Assembly: GCF_013283365.1 (NCBI RefSeq)
Contig: NZ_WBYM01000004.1
Span: 124,001-188,000, forward strand
DNA: 64,000 nt
DNA from: Marinobacterium sp. xm-d-530
GTDB taxonomy: Bacteria; Pseudomonadota; Gammaproteobacteria; Pseudomonadales; Balneatricaceae
Direction: 5' to 3'
The position numbers were made by a program, and so were the translations under genes. The notes below the pieces were generated by a model. That model was not told where the DNA came from, made no database searches, and saw only the letters and a list, made by a program, of their open reading frames with translations. Numbering within the stretch: position 1 is the stretch's first letter; each line of letters opens with the position of its first letter. Positions 36,817-45,502 of this stretch are shown here, one piece after another.

Positions 36817-37998
36817 TTAGATTCGTTCGAAGATGACAGCGATACCCTGACCACCACCGATACACATGGTTACTAGCGCGTATTTGCCACCAGTACGTTG
36901 CAGCTCGTGAATCGCCTTAGTCGCGATGAAAGCACCGGAACAGCCAACAGGGTGGCCTAATGCAATAGCGCCACCGTTCGGATTGGTTTTGTCTGCAGGA
37001 AGACCTAGACCTTTAGAGACTGCAATCGCTTGAGCGGCAAAGGCTTCGTTAGATTCGATCACATCCATATCATCAATGGTTAGGCCGGCACTCTCTAGTG
37101 CGGCTTTTGATGATGGGATAGGGCCTTCACCCATGATGTGGTTAGGTACACCGGCAACCGCGTAAGAGACGATCTTAGCGATAGGTGTCTCACCGTTTGC
37201 TTTAGCGGTTTCAGCATCTGCAAGCACAAGGAAAGCTGCACCGTCATTGATGCCTGAAGCATTACCTGCTGTAACAGTACCGTCTTTCTTAAATGCAGGA
37301 CGCATGCCGCTCAGTTTTTCTGCGGTCGTACCTGGTTTAGGGTGTTCGTCCGTATCAAACACAGTTTCGCCTTTGCGAGACTTCAGTGTGATTGGAACGA
37401 TCTGATCTTTGAATCGACCTTCATTAATCGCTACTTCAGCACGACGTTGTGACTCTGCCGCGAACGCATCTTGCTCTTCACGAGAGATGTTCCATTTTTC
37501 CGCCAAGTTTTCAGCCGTGATCCCCATGTGACCAGCGCCAAATGGATCGGTCAGAACGGACACCATCGCGTCAATCATGCCAGTATCACCCATGCGAGCA
37601 CCGGTACGCATAGCAGGTGCCATGTAAGTACCGCGTGACATCACCTCGACACCACCGCCAACAGCATAGTCGCATTGACCTAGCTCGATCTGTTGAGCAC
37701 TGGATACCACCGCTTGAAGGCCTGAAGCACATAGGCGGTTAACAGCCATCGCAACTGAGTTCATAGGTAGACCTGCCTGGATAGAGGCAACACGTGCAAC
37801 GTAGGGGTAGCGTGATTCTGTTGGAATACAGTTACCAACCGTCACGTAGTGGATCTTCTCGGGATCCGCTTTAGAACGTGCAACCGCCTCTTTCATAACA
37901 GTGCCCGCTAGCTCTGCTGGCTCCATAGAACTTAGGCTGCCACCAAAAGCACCGATTGGTGAACGCATTGCGCTTAGAACAACTACTTCACGTGTCAT
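36817..37998 (-). CDS. Acetyl-CoA C-acetyltransferase (thiolase)
   Basis: The 393-residue thiolase joins or splits acetoacetyl-CoA. Nucleophile cysteine in NRLCASGLQAV, catalytic histidine in GGAIALGHPVGCSG and the second cysteine in TMCIGGGQG are present. The ATG at 37998 is preferred over 38004 because AAGGAG lies 8 bases before it. No PHA synthase or fatty-acid oxidation partner is next to it, so its pathway (ketone body, PHB precursor or fatty acid) cannot be fixed. Confidence 0.92.
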   Translation of the reverse strand: MTREVVVLSAMRSPIGAFGGSLSSMEPAELAGTVMKEAVARSKADPEKIHYVTVGNCIPTESRYPYVARVASIQAGLPMNSVAMAVNRLCASGLQAVVSSAQQIELGQCDYAVGGGVEVMSRGTYMAPAMRTGARMGDTGMIDAMVSVLTDPFGAGHMGITAENLAEKWNISREEQDAFAAESQRRAEVAINEGRFKDQIVPITLKSRKGETVFDTDEHPKPGTTAEKLSGMRPAFKKDGTVTAGNASGINDGAAFLVLADAETAKANGETPIAKIVSYAVAGVPNHIMGEGPIPSSKAALESAGLTIDDMDVIESNEAFAAQAIAVSKGLGLPADKTNPNGGAIALGHPVGCSGAFIATKAIHELQRTGGKYALVTMCIGGGQGIAVIFERI

Positions 37999-38119
37999 CT
38001 GCATATCTCCTTATGCACAATTAATTTTGGTATTCCGACAATATATAGGGTTATCGCTACAAATACATGACCAAGTCGACTAATTGATAGTTATAATCAA
38101 GAAAAAATTTGAGGTGTTT

Positions 38120-38770
38120 ATGTTTGTTCTTTTCGATATGGATGGCGTGTTGGTCGATTCCGAACCGCAGTGGAAGCTTGTGGAACAGGAGGTGTTGGCT
38201 AAGTTTGGTATCCATATGGAGATCGAAGAGCTCAAAAAACACGCCGGCGCAACGACCTTTGATTTCATGACCAAGATGAACCGTCTCTACCCAGAGAAAG
38301 GCCTAGTGGTTGAAGAGATGGTTGACCAAGTCATTTCGGAGATGGAAAAACGGTTGGTGACACTGCCGTTGATGAAAGGGGTAATGGCATTCATCGACCA
38401 GCTTCAAGCCGATGCCGTTCCAATGGCGATTGCCTCCAGTTCGGCGATTAGATTGATTGAAGCGGTGATTAAGACTCATAACTTACCGATCACTGTCTAT
38501 GCCTCAGGCTCAGAGATTGGACTATCTAAACCTCACCCCGAGGTGTTCCTACAAGCCGCGAAACGGATCGGTGCTGATCCTTGGCAAGTGCTCATCATCG
38601 AAGACTCTGTCAATGGAACGATTGCCGGTAAAGCAGCTTCGATGTCGGTGGCTGTTGTGCCGGAGAGTTTCCCACCAAGATCTGAATTGTCGATTGCGAA
38701 TCATGCCTTTGAATCGATGACCGATCTGCATGATTATTATCGTCAAGGTGGATTTAGCTACCTACGCTAG
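38120..38770 (+). CDS. HAD-superfamily phosphatase (YniC/beta-phosphoglucomutase-like)
   Basis: The 216-residue protein has HAD motif I FDMDGVLVDSE, motif II ASSSAIR, motif III lysine in GLSKPHPEVF and motif IV IIEDSVNG. The order and cap type match E. coli YniC/HxpB, a sugar-phosphate phosphatase. The frame extends 36 bases upstream, but ATG at 38120 follows GAGG by 5 bases and starts right at motif I like relatives. Its TAG stop overlaps the stop of the opposing MFS gene within CTAG. Confidence 0.85.
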   Translation: MFVLFDMDGVLVDSEPQWKLVEQEVLAKFGIHMEIEELKKHAGATTFDFMTKMNRLYPEKGLVVEEMVDQVISEMEKRLVTLPLMKGVMAFIDQLQADAVPMAIASSSAIRLIEAVIKTHNLPITVYASGSEIGLSKPHPEVFLQAAKRIGADPWQVLIIEDSVNGTIAGKAASMSVAVVPESFPPRSELSIANHAFESMTDLHDYYRQGGFSYLR

Positions 38771-40224
38771 CGTTTCTGTGAAGAGGCTTCCTCTGCCTGT
38801 GCTTGAATAGCCTCTTCATGGATATCGAAACTGTGCTCAGATTTTTGTTCCACCAAGCCCTTTAAAGGCTCTAGAGTTTCCTCGGTCAGCGACTCACTCT
38901 CAACAATAGAGGTAAGGGGTTGATCGGTTTCATTAACCCCTAGTACCGCCTCAACCACTTCCTCCGGGAACAGCTCTTCGATCGCAGTATCGGGTAGATC
39001 CTCGGTACGAGGGTCAAACTCTGCAATGACCTGTGTTTCTGGCATCGCAGGGATAAACTGCTCCTGCTCTTCGATCGGTACGGGTGGTTTTTGTACCTGT
39101 CTGAATAGAGTAAATACCACAAGAATCAGCAGAATCACCACAAATCCCAGGAACAACGAACCGGGTGCAAAAGAGCCCAGTAGCATTGAGCCTAACAGTG
39201 GCCCTGCAATACTGCCAAGTCCATAGCTCAGCATCAGTGTCGATGAGGCGGCAACACGCTCCTCACTGCGAATCAAGTCGTTGGTAATCGCTACCGCTAT
39301 TGAGTAGATCGCCGCAATCATCGCCATGAACAGTGAGGTCGAAACAATCAGCAGCACAAACTGATCAGAACCAAACAGTGATGCTCCCAGGGCTGCTAGA
39401 GCGGCGACGAGGACGGTTACTGTTAACACCTTGCTTCGTGTGATTCGGTCACACAGCCAACCGATGGGCCAAGCGAACAGCATCGCGCTCATAACGGATA
39501 TCGACATCAAGGTGGCAATTTGATCCGTTGCAATGTCGCTCAATGTGGCATAGAGCGGAACCAGTGCATAGAACGAACCGATCAACAGCCCGCCACAAAA
39601 TGCTGAAAAAAGCCCCAGCGCCGATTTGCGCCAGAGTCGCTGCAGTGACATGAACTCTGCAGTCTCTAAGGGCGGCGATTGGAGGCGAGAAGCAGAAAGA
39701 GGAATGACGGCTGCGATTAGCAGAAGTCCCGCAATGATAAAGGCTGTGGATATTTGCAGGCCAGAGGAGTGGCCAAGAATGACCTGCCCTGATGCTGCCG
39801 CTGAATAGGCTGCAATGGTGTACAGAGAGAATAGGGTAGCGCGGTTGTTGTCGCTAGCCACGGCGCTAAACCAACTCTCTATCGCAATGAATAGACCAGC
39901 AACGCTGAACCCGCCGATAATCCTGAGTAGACTCCAAACCCAAAAATCCTCAGCGAAGGGGTAGAGCAGAGCGGCCATCGCGGCAAGACTGGCCAGTGTC
40001 GAGAATGCCCGAATGTGTCCCACTCTGATCAGCAGCCGTTGAGCAAAGATTGAACCAATCACAAACCCGATAGAGTAGAAGGTCATGATCCAACCAATCT
40101 CGGTTGGCGGTGTATTCGCCATACCCAAACGAACGCCAATCAGCGACATCAAATAGGCATTGCCAGACGCTACAAGCATCAGGCTCATGAATAGAGCCAG
40201 AAGAGAGATAAATATTAGGCGCAT
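38767..40224 (-). CDS. YcaD-like MFS transporter with long acidic tail
   Basis: The 485-residue protein has about twelve membrane helices in the first 390 residues, similar to the YcaD group, with MFS loop motif GWLCDRITRSK. The last 90 residues are strongly acidic and cytosolic (glutamate-rich), a tail not part of the transport fold. It lies 8 bases after the GntR regulator on the same strand, so the two may be co-transcribed. Given that glcA is missing, it might carry glycolate or a related acid; this is a guess from context. Confidence 0.8.
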   Translation of the reverse strand: MRLIFISLLALFMSLMLVASGNAYLMSLIGVRLGMANTPPTEIGWIMTFYSIGFVIGSIFAQRLLIRVGHIRAFSTLASLAAMAALLYPFAEDFWVWSLLRIIGGFSVAGLFIAIESWFSAVASDNNRATLFSLYTIAAYSAAASGQVILGHSSGLQISTAFIIAGLLLIAAVIPLSASRLQSPPLETAEFMSLQRLWRKSALGLFSAFCGGLLIGSFYALVPLYATLSDIATDQIATLMSISVMSAMLFAWPIGWLCDRITRSKVLTVTVLVAALAALGASLFGSDQFVLLIVSTSLFMAMIAAIYSIAVAITNDLIRSEERVAASSTLMLSYGLGSIAGPLLGSMLLGSFAPGSLFLGFVVILLILVVFTLFRQVQKPPVPIEEQEQFIPAMPETQVIAEFDPRTEDLPDTAIEELFPEEVVEAVLGVNETDQPLTSIVESESLTEETLEPLKGLVEQKSEHSFDIHEEAIQAQAEEASSQKR

Positions 40225-40232
40225 ATTGGGCG

Positions 40233-40976
40233 TTACTTGCCAGAGGTGGAGTTTTGAAAATCGTTTAGCCGCTTCATTTCGACATCAAACAGCACTTTTA
40301 AGGCCTCTCGCACATGTCGAACGTGGTCCATCGCAGCCGATCGAGCCCAGGCCGATTGTCCTGTGGTCACTGCCTGGTAGATTTCGCTGTGGTGTTTATC
40401 GACCACCTGCTTAAAGCCCCCTTTCTGGTTGAAGTTTCTAACAGCCTCTTGAATGCTAATCAGCGTCAGATCCTTCAAACTTGACAAGGTGTGTATCAAT
40501 ACCGAGTTGTGGGATGCCTCGATCACGCGTCTATGAAACTCATGGTCCAAGTTGGCATCCCAATCGGGGGCTACCGACTCCATCTTCTTGAACGCCTCAC
40601 GAATGCGATACTGATCGCGAGCGGTCGCTCGTTGTGCGGCTAGAAAGCAAGCTTGCCCCTCCAGCTGTTCACGGACCTCAAGAATTTCCAGTACAGCCTT
40701 GGGATCCTGACCAAACAGATTGATCAGAGCGGACTTGTTTTCTGAACTGGTGACCGCGCAGGAGACAAATGATCCTCTACCGTGGTGCGTTTCAATGATC
40801 CCTTTACCCGAGAGTATATGCAGTGCCTCTCGAACAATGGTACGCGACACACCTAGACGTGCAGAGAGGGATCGTTCAGACGGGATCTTGCTCTCCGGTC
40901 CTAACTCACCATCAGCAATCAATCTTTGCAGATATTGAGTGACTTCATTAACAGCGCTGCTTGCAGATTGGCTCAT
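40233..40976 (-). CDS. glcC: GntR/FadR-family regulator of glycolate genes (GlcC-like)
   Basis: The 247-residue regulator has an N-terminal winged helix (SKIPSERSLSARLGVSRTIVREALHIL recognition region, about residues 30-58) and an all-helical FCD effector domain with the Asp/His metal-site pattern (DHEFHRRVIEAS, DHVRHVREAL). It is divergently oriented to glcG-D-E-F as in E. coli, and two TGGTNNNACCA operators lie between. In E. coli GlcC activates the operon with glycolate. Confidence 0.85.
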   Translation of the reverse strand: MSQSASSAVNEVTQYLQRLIADGELGPESKIPSERSLSARLGVSRTIVREALHILSGKGIIETHHGRGSFVSCAVTSSENKSALINLFGQDPKAVLEILEVREQLEGQACFLAAQRATARDQYRIREAFKKMESVAPDWDANLDHEFHRRVIEASHNSVLIHTLSSLKDLTLISIQEAVRNFNQKGGFKQVVDKHHSEIYQAVTTGQSAWARSAAMDHVRHVREALKVLFDVEMKRLNDFQNSTSGK

Positions 40977-40999
40977 CTATTTCGCATCTCGGTATGGAT

Positions 41000-41010
41000 T
41001 GGTCAGACCA
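41000..41010. promoter_or_regulatory. GntR/FadR-type operator 1
   Basis: TGGTCAGACCA, a perfect 5-bp dyad around a central A, matching the TGGTNNNACCA form used by FadR-subfamily regulators. It lies 24 bases upstream of glcC. Confidence 0.7.
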
Positions 41011-41110
41011 GTTTTCCACGCCATCAATTGAAACGCAAGCCCCATCTGGGTTTGAATGCATAAACGTTTCATCGAGTGAGTGACCATCAAATCAGTGGTT
41101 TGATTTCAAG

Positions 41111-41121
41111 TGGTCATACCA
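41111..41121. promoter_or_regulatory. GntR/FadR-type operator 2
   Basis: TGGTCATACCA, the same dyad arms as site 1, 111 bases away and 78 bases before glcG. A third weaker half-site, TGGTCTGTCTA, starts at 41162. The spacing could allow looping or separate control of the two divergent units. Confidence 0.7.
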
Positions 41122-41198
41122 GTAGACAGCTGCGTAAGTTTTTGTGACAGCATCGCTCTATTGGTCTGTCTACTACTCCAATTTAAGAGGTTGAACTT

Positions 41199-41627
41199 AT
41201 GCTCGAACTGAAACGCTTAGATATTGAAGATGCTCGTCTGTTAATCGAAGGGGCTCGAAACCGAGCTAATGAGATTGGTGTACCTATGTGTATCGCGATA
41301 ACAGATGAGTCAGGGAATTTGATCGCTTTTGAACGTATGGATGGCGGTAAAACCACCAGTGTAACCATCGCTCAAGACAAAGCCTACACCGCAGCGGCTG
41401 CTCGCAAAGCGACGCACGAGTACAACGCTGCATGTACACCCGGCTCGTTGGTGTTTGGTATTCACACCTCGATGGGTGGACGTCTGTGTGTTGTGGGCGG
41501 CGGTTATCCCGTGGAGTCAAATGGACAAGTAGTTGGTGGCATCGGATTGAGTTCTGGTACACCAATGCAGGATATGGAGTGTGCTCAAGCTGGTATAGAG
41601 TACTGGCAACAGCAGACTCAACAATAA
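41199..41627 (+). CDS. glcG: GlcG/HbpS family protein
   Basis: The 142-residue protein of the GlcG/HbpS fold contains the family segments MCIAITDESGNLIAFERMDG, AYTAAAARKAT and GGYPVESNGQVVGGIGLSSG. Related proteins bind haem or cob(II)alamin-like ligands, but GlcG's role in glycolate use is undefined. It leads the operon, while in E. coli it follows glcDEF. The gap to glcD is 30 bases. Confidence 0.88.
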   Translation: MLELKRLDIEDARLLIEGARNRANEIGVPMCIAITDESGNLIAFERMDGGKTTSVTIAQDKAYTAAAARKATHEYNAACTPGSLVFGIHTSMGGRLCVVGGGYPVESNGQVVGGIGLSSGTPMQDMECAQAGIEYWQQQTQQ

Positions 41628-41657
41628 AAAGTACCCAGAGTGGGGTCGGAGATCAGT

Positions 41658-43169
41658 ATGCAGAGTGCAGTGGCTAGCCCGGATCGTGTTGCTAAGCGTC
41701 AACGCATTGCTCAGCGATTTAATGAGTTCATTGATTCGCACTACGTCATCAGTGACAGCGAAACGTTAAAGCCTTATGAGTGTGACGGCCTTTCAGCCTA
41801 TTGCGAAGAGGCGTTGATCGTTGTTTTGCCATCAACGGTAGAGCAGGCACAGAAGGTTCTTAAAATTTGTCACGAAGAGAACATCCCTGTGGTAGCTCGT
41901 GGTGCAGGTACCGGTTTGTGTGCCGGTGCTATGCCTCATGGTGATGGCGTGGTCTTATCGATGGCGAAGTTCAATAAGATCCTCGAGATCGATACTGACG
42001 CTAGAGCGGCTCGCGTTCAACCGGGTGTTCGCAACCTAGCGATTAGTGAAGCGGCAGGTGATTACAATCTCTATTACGGTCCAGACCCTTCGTCGCAAAT
42101 AGCCTGCACCATTGGCGGTAACGTGGCTGAAAACTCAGGGGGTGTCCACTGCCTTAAATACGGTTTGACCGTGCATAACCTGTTAAGTGTTCAGTTCCTG
42201 ACGATGGAAGGTGAGCTGCTAACCATCGGCTCAGAAGGTCTTGATAGCTGTGGTATGGATCTGATGGCGCTGTTCACAGGATCCGAAGGGCTATTGGGTG
42301 TGGTCACCGAAGTGCGAGTGAAGCTGCTGCCAAAACCTGAGCGTGCTCAGGTAGTGGTTGCAGGATTCGACTCGGTACCCAAAGCGGGTGATGCCGTCGG
42401 TGAGATCATTGCTAAGGGTATCATTCCTGGCGGTCTTGAGATGATGGATGGCTTTGCCATTAAAGCGGCTGAAGATTTTGCCAAAGCGGGCTACCCCGTC
42501 GATGCTCAGGCTCTATTGCTATGTGAGGTCGATGGCACCGATGAAGAGGTGGCGGAGCATATTGAAGCGGTTGAAACGCTGTTTCGTGAACTGGGAGCCA
42601 CCTCGGTTCGCACATCTCAAAGTGAAGAGGAGCGTGCACGTCTATGGGCTGGGCGTAAATCAGCCTTCCCAGCCGTTGGACGTATTTCACCAGACTACTA
42701 CTGCATGGACGGGACGATTCCGCGTGGTCAGCTAACGCATGTGCTGCTCGAGATGCAGAAAATGTCAGAGCACTACGGTCTGCGTGTGGCCAACGTTTTC
42801 CATGCCGGCGATGGCAACTTGCACCCACTGATTCTCTTTGATGCGAACGTACCGGGTGAGCTGGAGCGCACCGAAGAGTTCGGTGGCAAAATTCTTGAAC
42901 TCTGTGTTGAGGTGGGCGGCTGTATCACGGGCGAGCACGGCGTAGGCTATGAAAAACTCCGTCAAATGCCGGCTCAGTTCAGTGATTCAGAGATCGAGCA
43001 GTTCCACAAAGTGAAGCGTGCCTTTGATGCCAAAGAGCTTCTTAATCCCGGTAAAGGTATACCGACCTTGAGAAGTTGTCAGGAGTACCGTTCGTTGGAT
43101 CTTGATCTAACGCCCAATGCTCAGGTTAGCGCCAATAGCAATACTGATGCAGGAGAGTTCCGTGTCTGA
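41658..43169 (+). CDS. glcD: Glycolate oxidase FAD subunit GlcD
   Basis: FAD-binding catalytic subunit of the glycolate dehydrogenase complex that converts glycolate to glyoxylate. The FAD_binding_4 region shows RGAGTGLCAGAMP and IGGNVAENSGGVHCLKYG. The C-terminal oxidase block includes NVFHAGDGNLHPLILFD and GEHGVGYEK. The frame could begin at a GTG 18 bases earlier; ATG at 41658 has GGAG 6 bases upstream and gives 503 residues (E. coli 499). Confidence 0.95.
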   Translation: MQSAVASPDRVAKRQRIAQRFNEFIDSHYVISDSETLKPYECDGLSAYCEEALIVVLPSTVEQAQKVLKICHEENIPVVARGAGTGLCAGAMPHGDGVVLSMAKFNKILEIDTDARAARVQPGVRNLAISEAAGDYNLYYGPDPSSQIACTIGGNVAENSGGVHCLKYGLTVHNLLSVQFLTMEGELLTIGSEGLDSCGMDLMALFTGSEGLLGVVTEVRVKLLPKPERAQVVVAGFDSVPKAGDAVGEIIAKGIIPGGLEMMDGFAIKAAEDFAKAGYPVDAQALLLCEVDGTDEEVAEHIEAVETLFRELGATSVRTSQSEEERARLWAGRKSAFPAVGRISPDYYCMDGTIPRGQLTHVLLEMQKMSEHYGLRVANVFHAGDGNLHPLILFDANVPGELERTEEFGGKILELCVEVGGCITGEHGVGYEKLRQMPAQFSDSEIEQFHKVKRAFDAKELLNPGKGIPTLRSCQEYRSLDLDLTPNAQVSANSNTDAGEFRV

Positions 43170-44226
43170 TTTAACCAATGAATTGATTAGCCAAGTCCGT
43201 GATGCGGTTGAGGCTAAAGAGACGCTGGCTATTTCAGCGGGTGGCAGTAAAGCCTTTATGGGACGTCAGATCGAGACGGATCGTACCATCGATGTCAGTG
43301 GTCACACAGGCATTGTTAGCTACCAACCGGTTGAGCTCGTTATGACCGCACGTGCCGGTACCAGACTTGCAGAGATTGAGTCTGCACTATCTGAACACAA
43401 TCAGATGCTGGCCTGTGAGCCGCCACGTTTCGGTGGCAAAGCAACCTTAGGTGGTACATTGGCCGCTAACGTCTCAGGTCCGGGGCGCCCTTGGTACGGA
43501 TCCATTCGTGATCATGTATTAGGCGTCAGGTTGATCAATGGCGAAGCGGAACAGCTGCGGTTTGGTGGTCAGGTGATGAAGAATGTCGCCGGTTACGATC
43601 TTTCGCGTCTGCAAGCGGGTGCGATGGGTGGATTAGGCCTAATGACCGAGATCTCTCTAAAAGTACTGCCTAAACCAGCGACTACCCGCACTTTGAAGTT
43701 CGCAATGGATCAAGCCGAAGCGATACAGCGCATGAACTCCATGTCAGGTCAGCCAAAGCCGATTACAGCGGCTTATTGGCACAACGGAGAATTGTTTGTT
43801 CGTCTGGCAGGTGCAGCCTCAGCAGTTGATGCGACTGCAAAAATTTGGGGTGGTGATGAACTGGCTCCAGAGGTTGCCTTGGCTCTTTGGGCGGATCTGC
43901 AAGATCAGAAACCAGCCCTATTCAATGCGGAAAAAGTCTGGCGCTTCTCCGTTAAGGGCAGTGCGGATGTCCTACCCATCGAAGGGGATTCATTAATCAA
44001 CTGGGGTGGCGCTGAGCGCTGGTATGCCGGTGATCACAGTTTCGATCGTATGGTGGAGCTAGCAGAGAGTGCTGGTGGACAGGTTTCACTCTACCGCGGA
44101 GGTGATCGTACTGACGAGGTACTTCATCCGGTTAATCCATCAATTCAGGCTCTGCAACAACGCATTAAAGCGTCTGTCGATCCGCAGGGGGTATTCAATC
44201 CCGGCCGTGCGTTTGGTTGGTTGTAG
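43162..44226 (+). CDS. glcE: Glycolate oxidase FAD-binding subunit GlcE
   Basis: The 354-residue second flavin subunit has the FAD motif SAGGSKAFMGR and GGTLAANVSGPGRPWYGSIRD. GTG at 43162 is taken as the start: AGGAG lies 6 bases upstream and the gene overlaps the glcD stop by 8 bases. An upstream frame extension inside glcD is not needed. The product has no own dehydrogenase domain, as in E. coli GlcE. Confidence 0.93.
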   Translation: MSDLTNELISQVRDAVEAKETLAISAGGSKAFMGRQIETDRTIDVSGHTGIVSYQPVELVMTARAGTRLAEIESALSEHNQMLACEPPRFGGKATLGGTLAANVSGPGRPWYGSIRDHVLGVRLINGEAEQLRFGGQVMKNVAGYDLSRLQAGAMGGLGLMTEISLKVLPKPATTRTLKFAMDQAEAIQRMNSMSGQPKPITAAYWHNGELFVRLAGAASAVDATAKIWGGDELAPEVALALWADLQDQKPALFNAEKVWRFSVKGSADVLPIEGDSLINWGGAERWYAGDHSFDRMVELAESAGGQVSLYRGGDRTDEVLHPVNPSIQALQQRIKASVDPQGVFNPGRAFGWL

Positions 44227-44237
44227 GAGTCAGTGCA

Positions 44238-45446
44238 ATGAAAACGAATATAGTTCAAACCTTCCTAGCGACGCCCGAAGGACAAGAGGCGGAAGAGATT
44301 CTGCGTAGCTGCGTTCACTGTGGTTTCTGTACAGCAACGTGCCCAACCTACCAAGAGTTGAATGATGAACGAGACGGCCCGCGTGGTCGAATCTATCTGA
44401 TCAAACAGCTGTTGGAGACCGATGAGGTGACCGAAAAAACTCGGACACACCTAGATCGCTGTCTGACCTGTCGTTCATGTGAGACGACCTGTCCATCGGG
44501 CGTTCAATATGGACGTCTAGTTGATATAGGTCGTGGCATTGTTGAGAAGAAATTGGATCGCCCTGTTACGGAAAAAGTGGTTCGCTGGGGATTGAAACAG
44601 GTTCTGCCTCACGCTAACCGCTTTGGTCCGCTACTAAAAGTAGGTCAGGTGTTTAAACCGATTCTACCTGGCGCTCTGGGTAAGAAGGTCCCGCCTAAAC
44701 GTAAAGCCTCTCCTTGGCCAGCCAAACGTCATGCTCGAGTTATGATGGCTCTTGCCGGTTGTGCTCAACCCAGTGCTGCACCCAATACCAATGCGGCAAC
44801 GGCTCGGGTACTGGATAAGCTAGGAATCACTCTGGTTGAAGCACCACAAGCTGGATGCTGTGGAGCGGTGAATTACCACCTGTCGGCACACGAAGCGGGT
44901 CTTAATGAGATGCGCAAGAACATTGACGCCTGGTGGCCAGCGATTGAAGGGGGTTGTGAAGCCATTGTGATGACCGCGTCTGGTTGCGGTGCCATGGTTC
45001 AGGAGTACGGGCATCTATTAAGAGATGACCCAGACTACGCGGAGAAGGCCAAGCGTGTGAGTGAGCTGACAAAAGATATCAGTGAGGTGCTGCTGGCTGA
45101 AGATCTGTCACCACTTGCTCCCAATACTGATGGTGAAAAGATCGCGTTCCACTGTCCTTGTACCTTGCAGCACGCTATGAAACAGAGCGGCTCCGTAGAA
45201 AAAGTACTCGAGAAAGTGGGCTTTGATCTGGCCAAGACCAAGGATAAGCATCTCTGTTGTGGTTCCGCGGGCACCTACTCGATTCTTCAGCCGAAGATCA
45301 GTCAAAAGCTGCTAGCCAATAAGGTTGAGGCACTGACAGGGGATAAACCGACACAGATCGCTACCGCGAACATTGGGTGTCAGTTACACATTGAGACAGC
45401 TTCGCCGGTACCGGTTAATCACTGGATTGAACTGTTGGATCGATAA
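44238..45446 (+). CDS. glcF: Glycolate oxidase iron-sulfur subunit GlcF
   Basis: The 402-residue subunit has two [4Fe-4S] motifs (CVHCGFCTATCP and CLTCRSCETTCP) and two CCG domains (GCCGAVNYH, LCCGSAGTYS) that pass electrons to the respiratory chain. ATG at 44238 follows AGGAG by 8 bases and lies 11 bases after the glcE stop. It ends the operon at a strong terminator. The permease gene glcA and malate synthase glcB found in the E. coli operon are missing. Confidence 0.95.
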   Translation: MKTNIVQTFLATPEGQEAEEILRSCVHCGFCTATCPTYQELNDERDGPRGRIYLIKQLLETDEVTEKTRTHLDRCLTCRSCETTCPSGVQYGRLVDIGRGIVEKKLDRPVTEKVVRWGLKQVLPHANRFGPLLKVGQVFKPILPGALGKKVPPKRKASPWPAKRHARVMMALAGCAQPSAAPNTNAATARVLDKLGITLVEAPQAGCCGAVNYHLSAHEAGLNEMRKNIDAWWPAIEGGCEAIVMTASGCGAMVQEYGHLLRDDPDYAEKAKRVSELTKDISEVLLAEDLSPLAPNTDGEKIAFHCPCTLQHAMKQSGSVEKVLEKVGFDLAKTKDKHLCCGSAGTYSILQPKISQKLLANKVEALTGDKPTQIATANIGCQLHIETASPVPVNHWIELLDR

Positions 45447-45461
45447 GATCGCAGTCACTAT

Positions 45462-45492
45462 TAAAGGGGCCTTGTTAGGCCCCTATTTATTT
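45462..45492 (+). terminator. glc operon terminator
   Basis: AGGGGCC (45465-45471) and GGCCCCT (45478-45484) with a 6-base loop, followed by ATTTATTT. Confidence 0.8.
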
Positions 45493-45502
45493 GTCACTGC
45501 TT

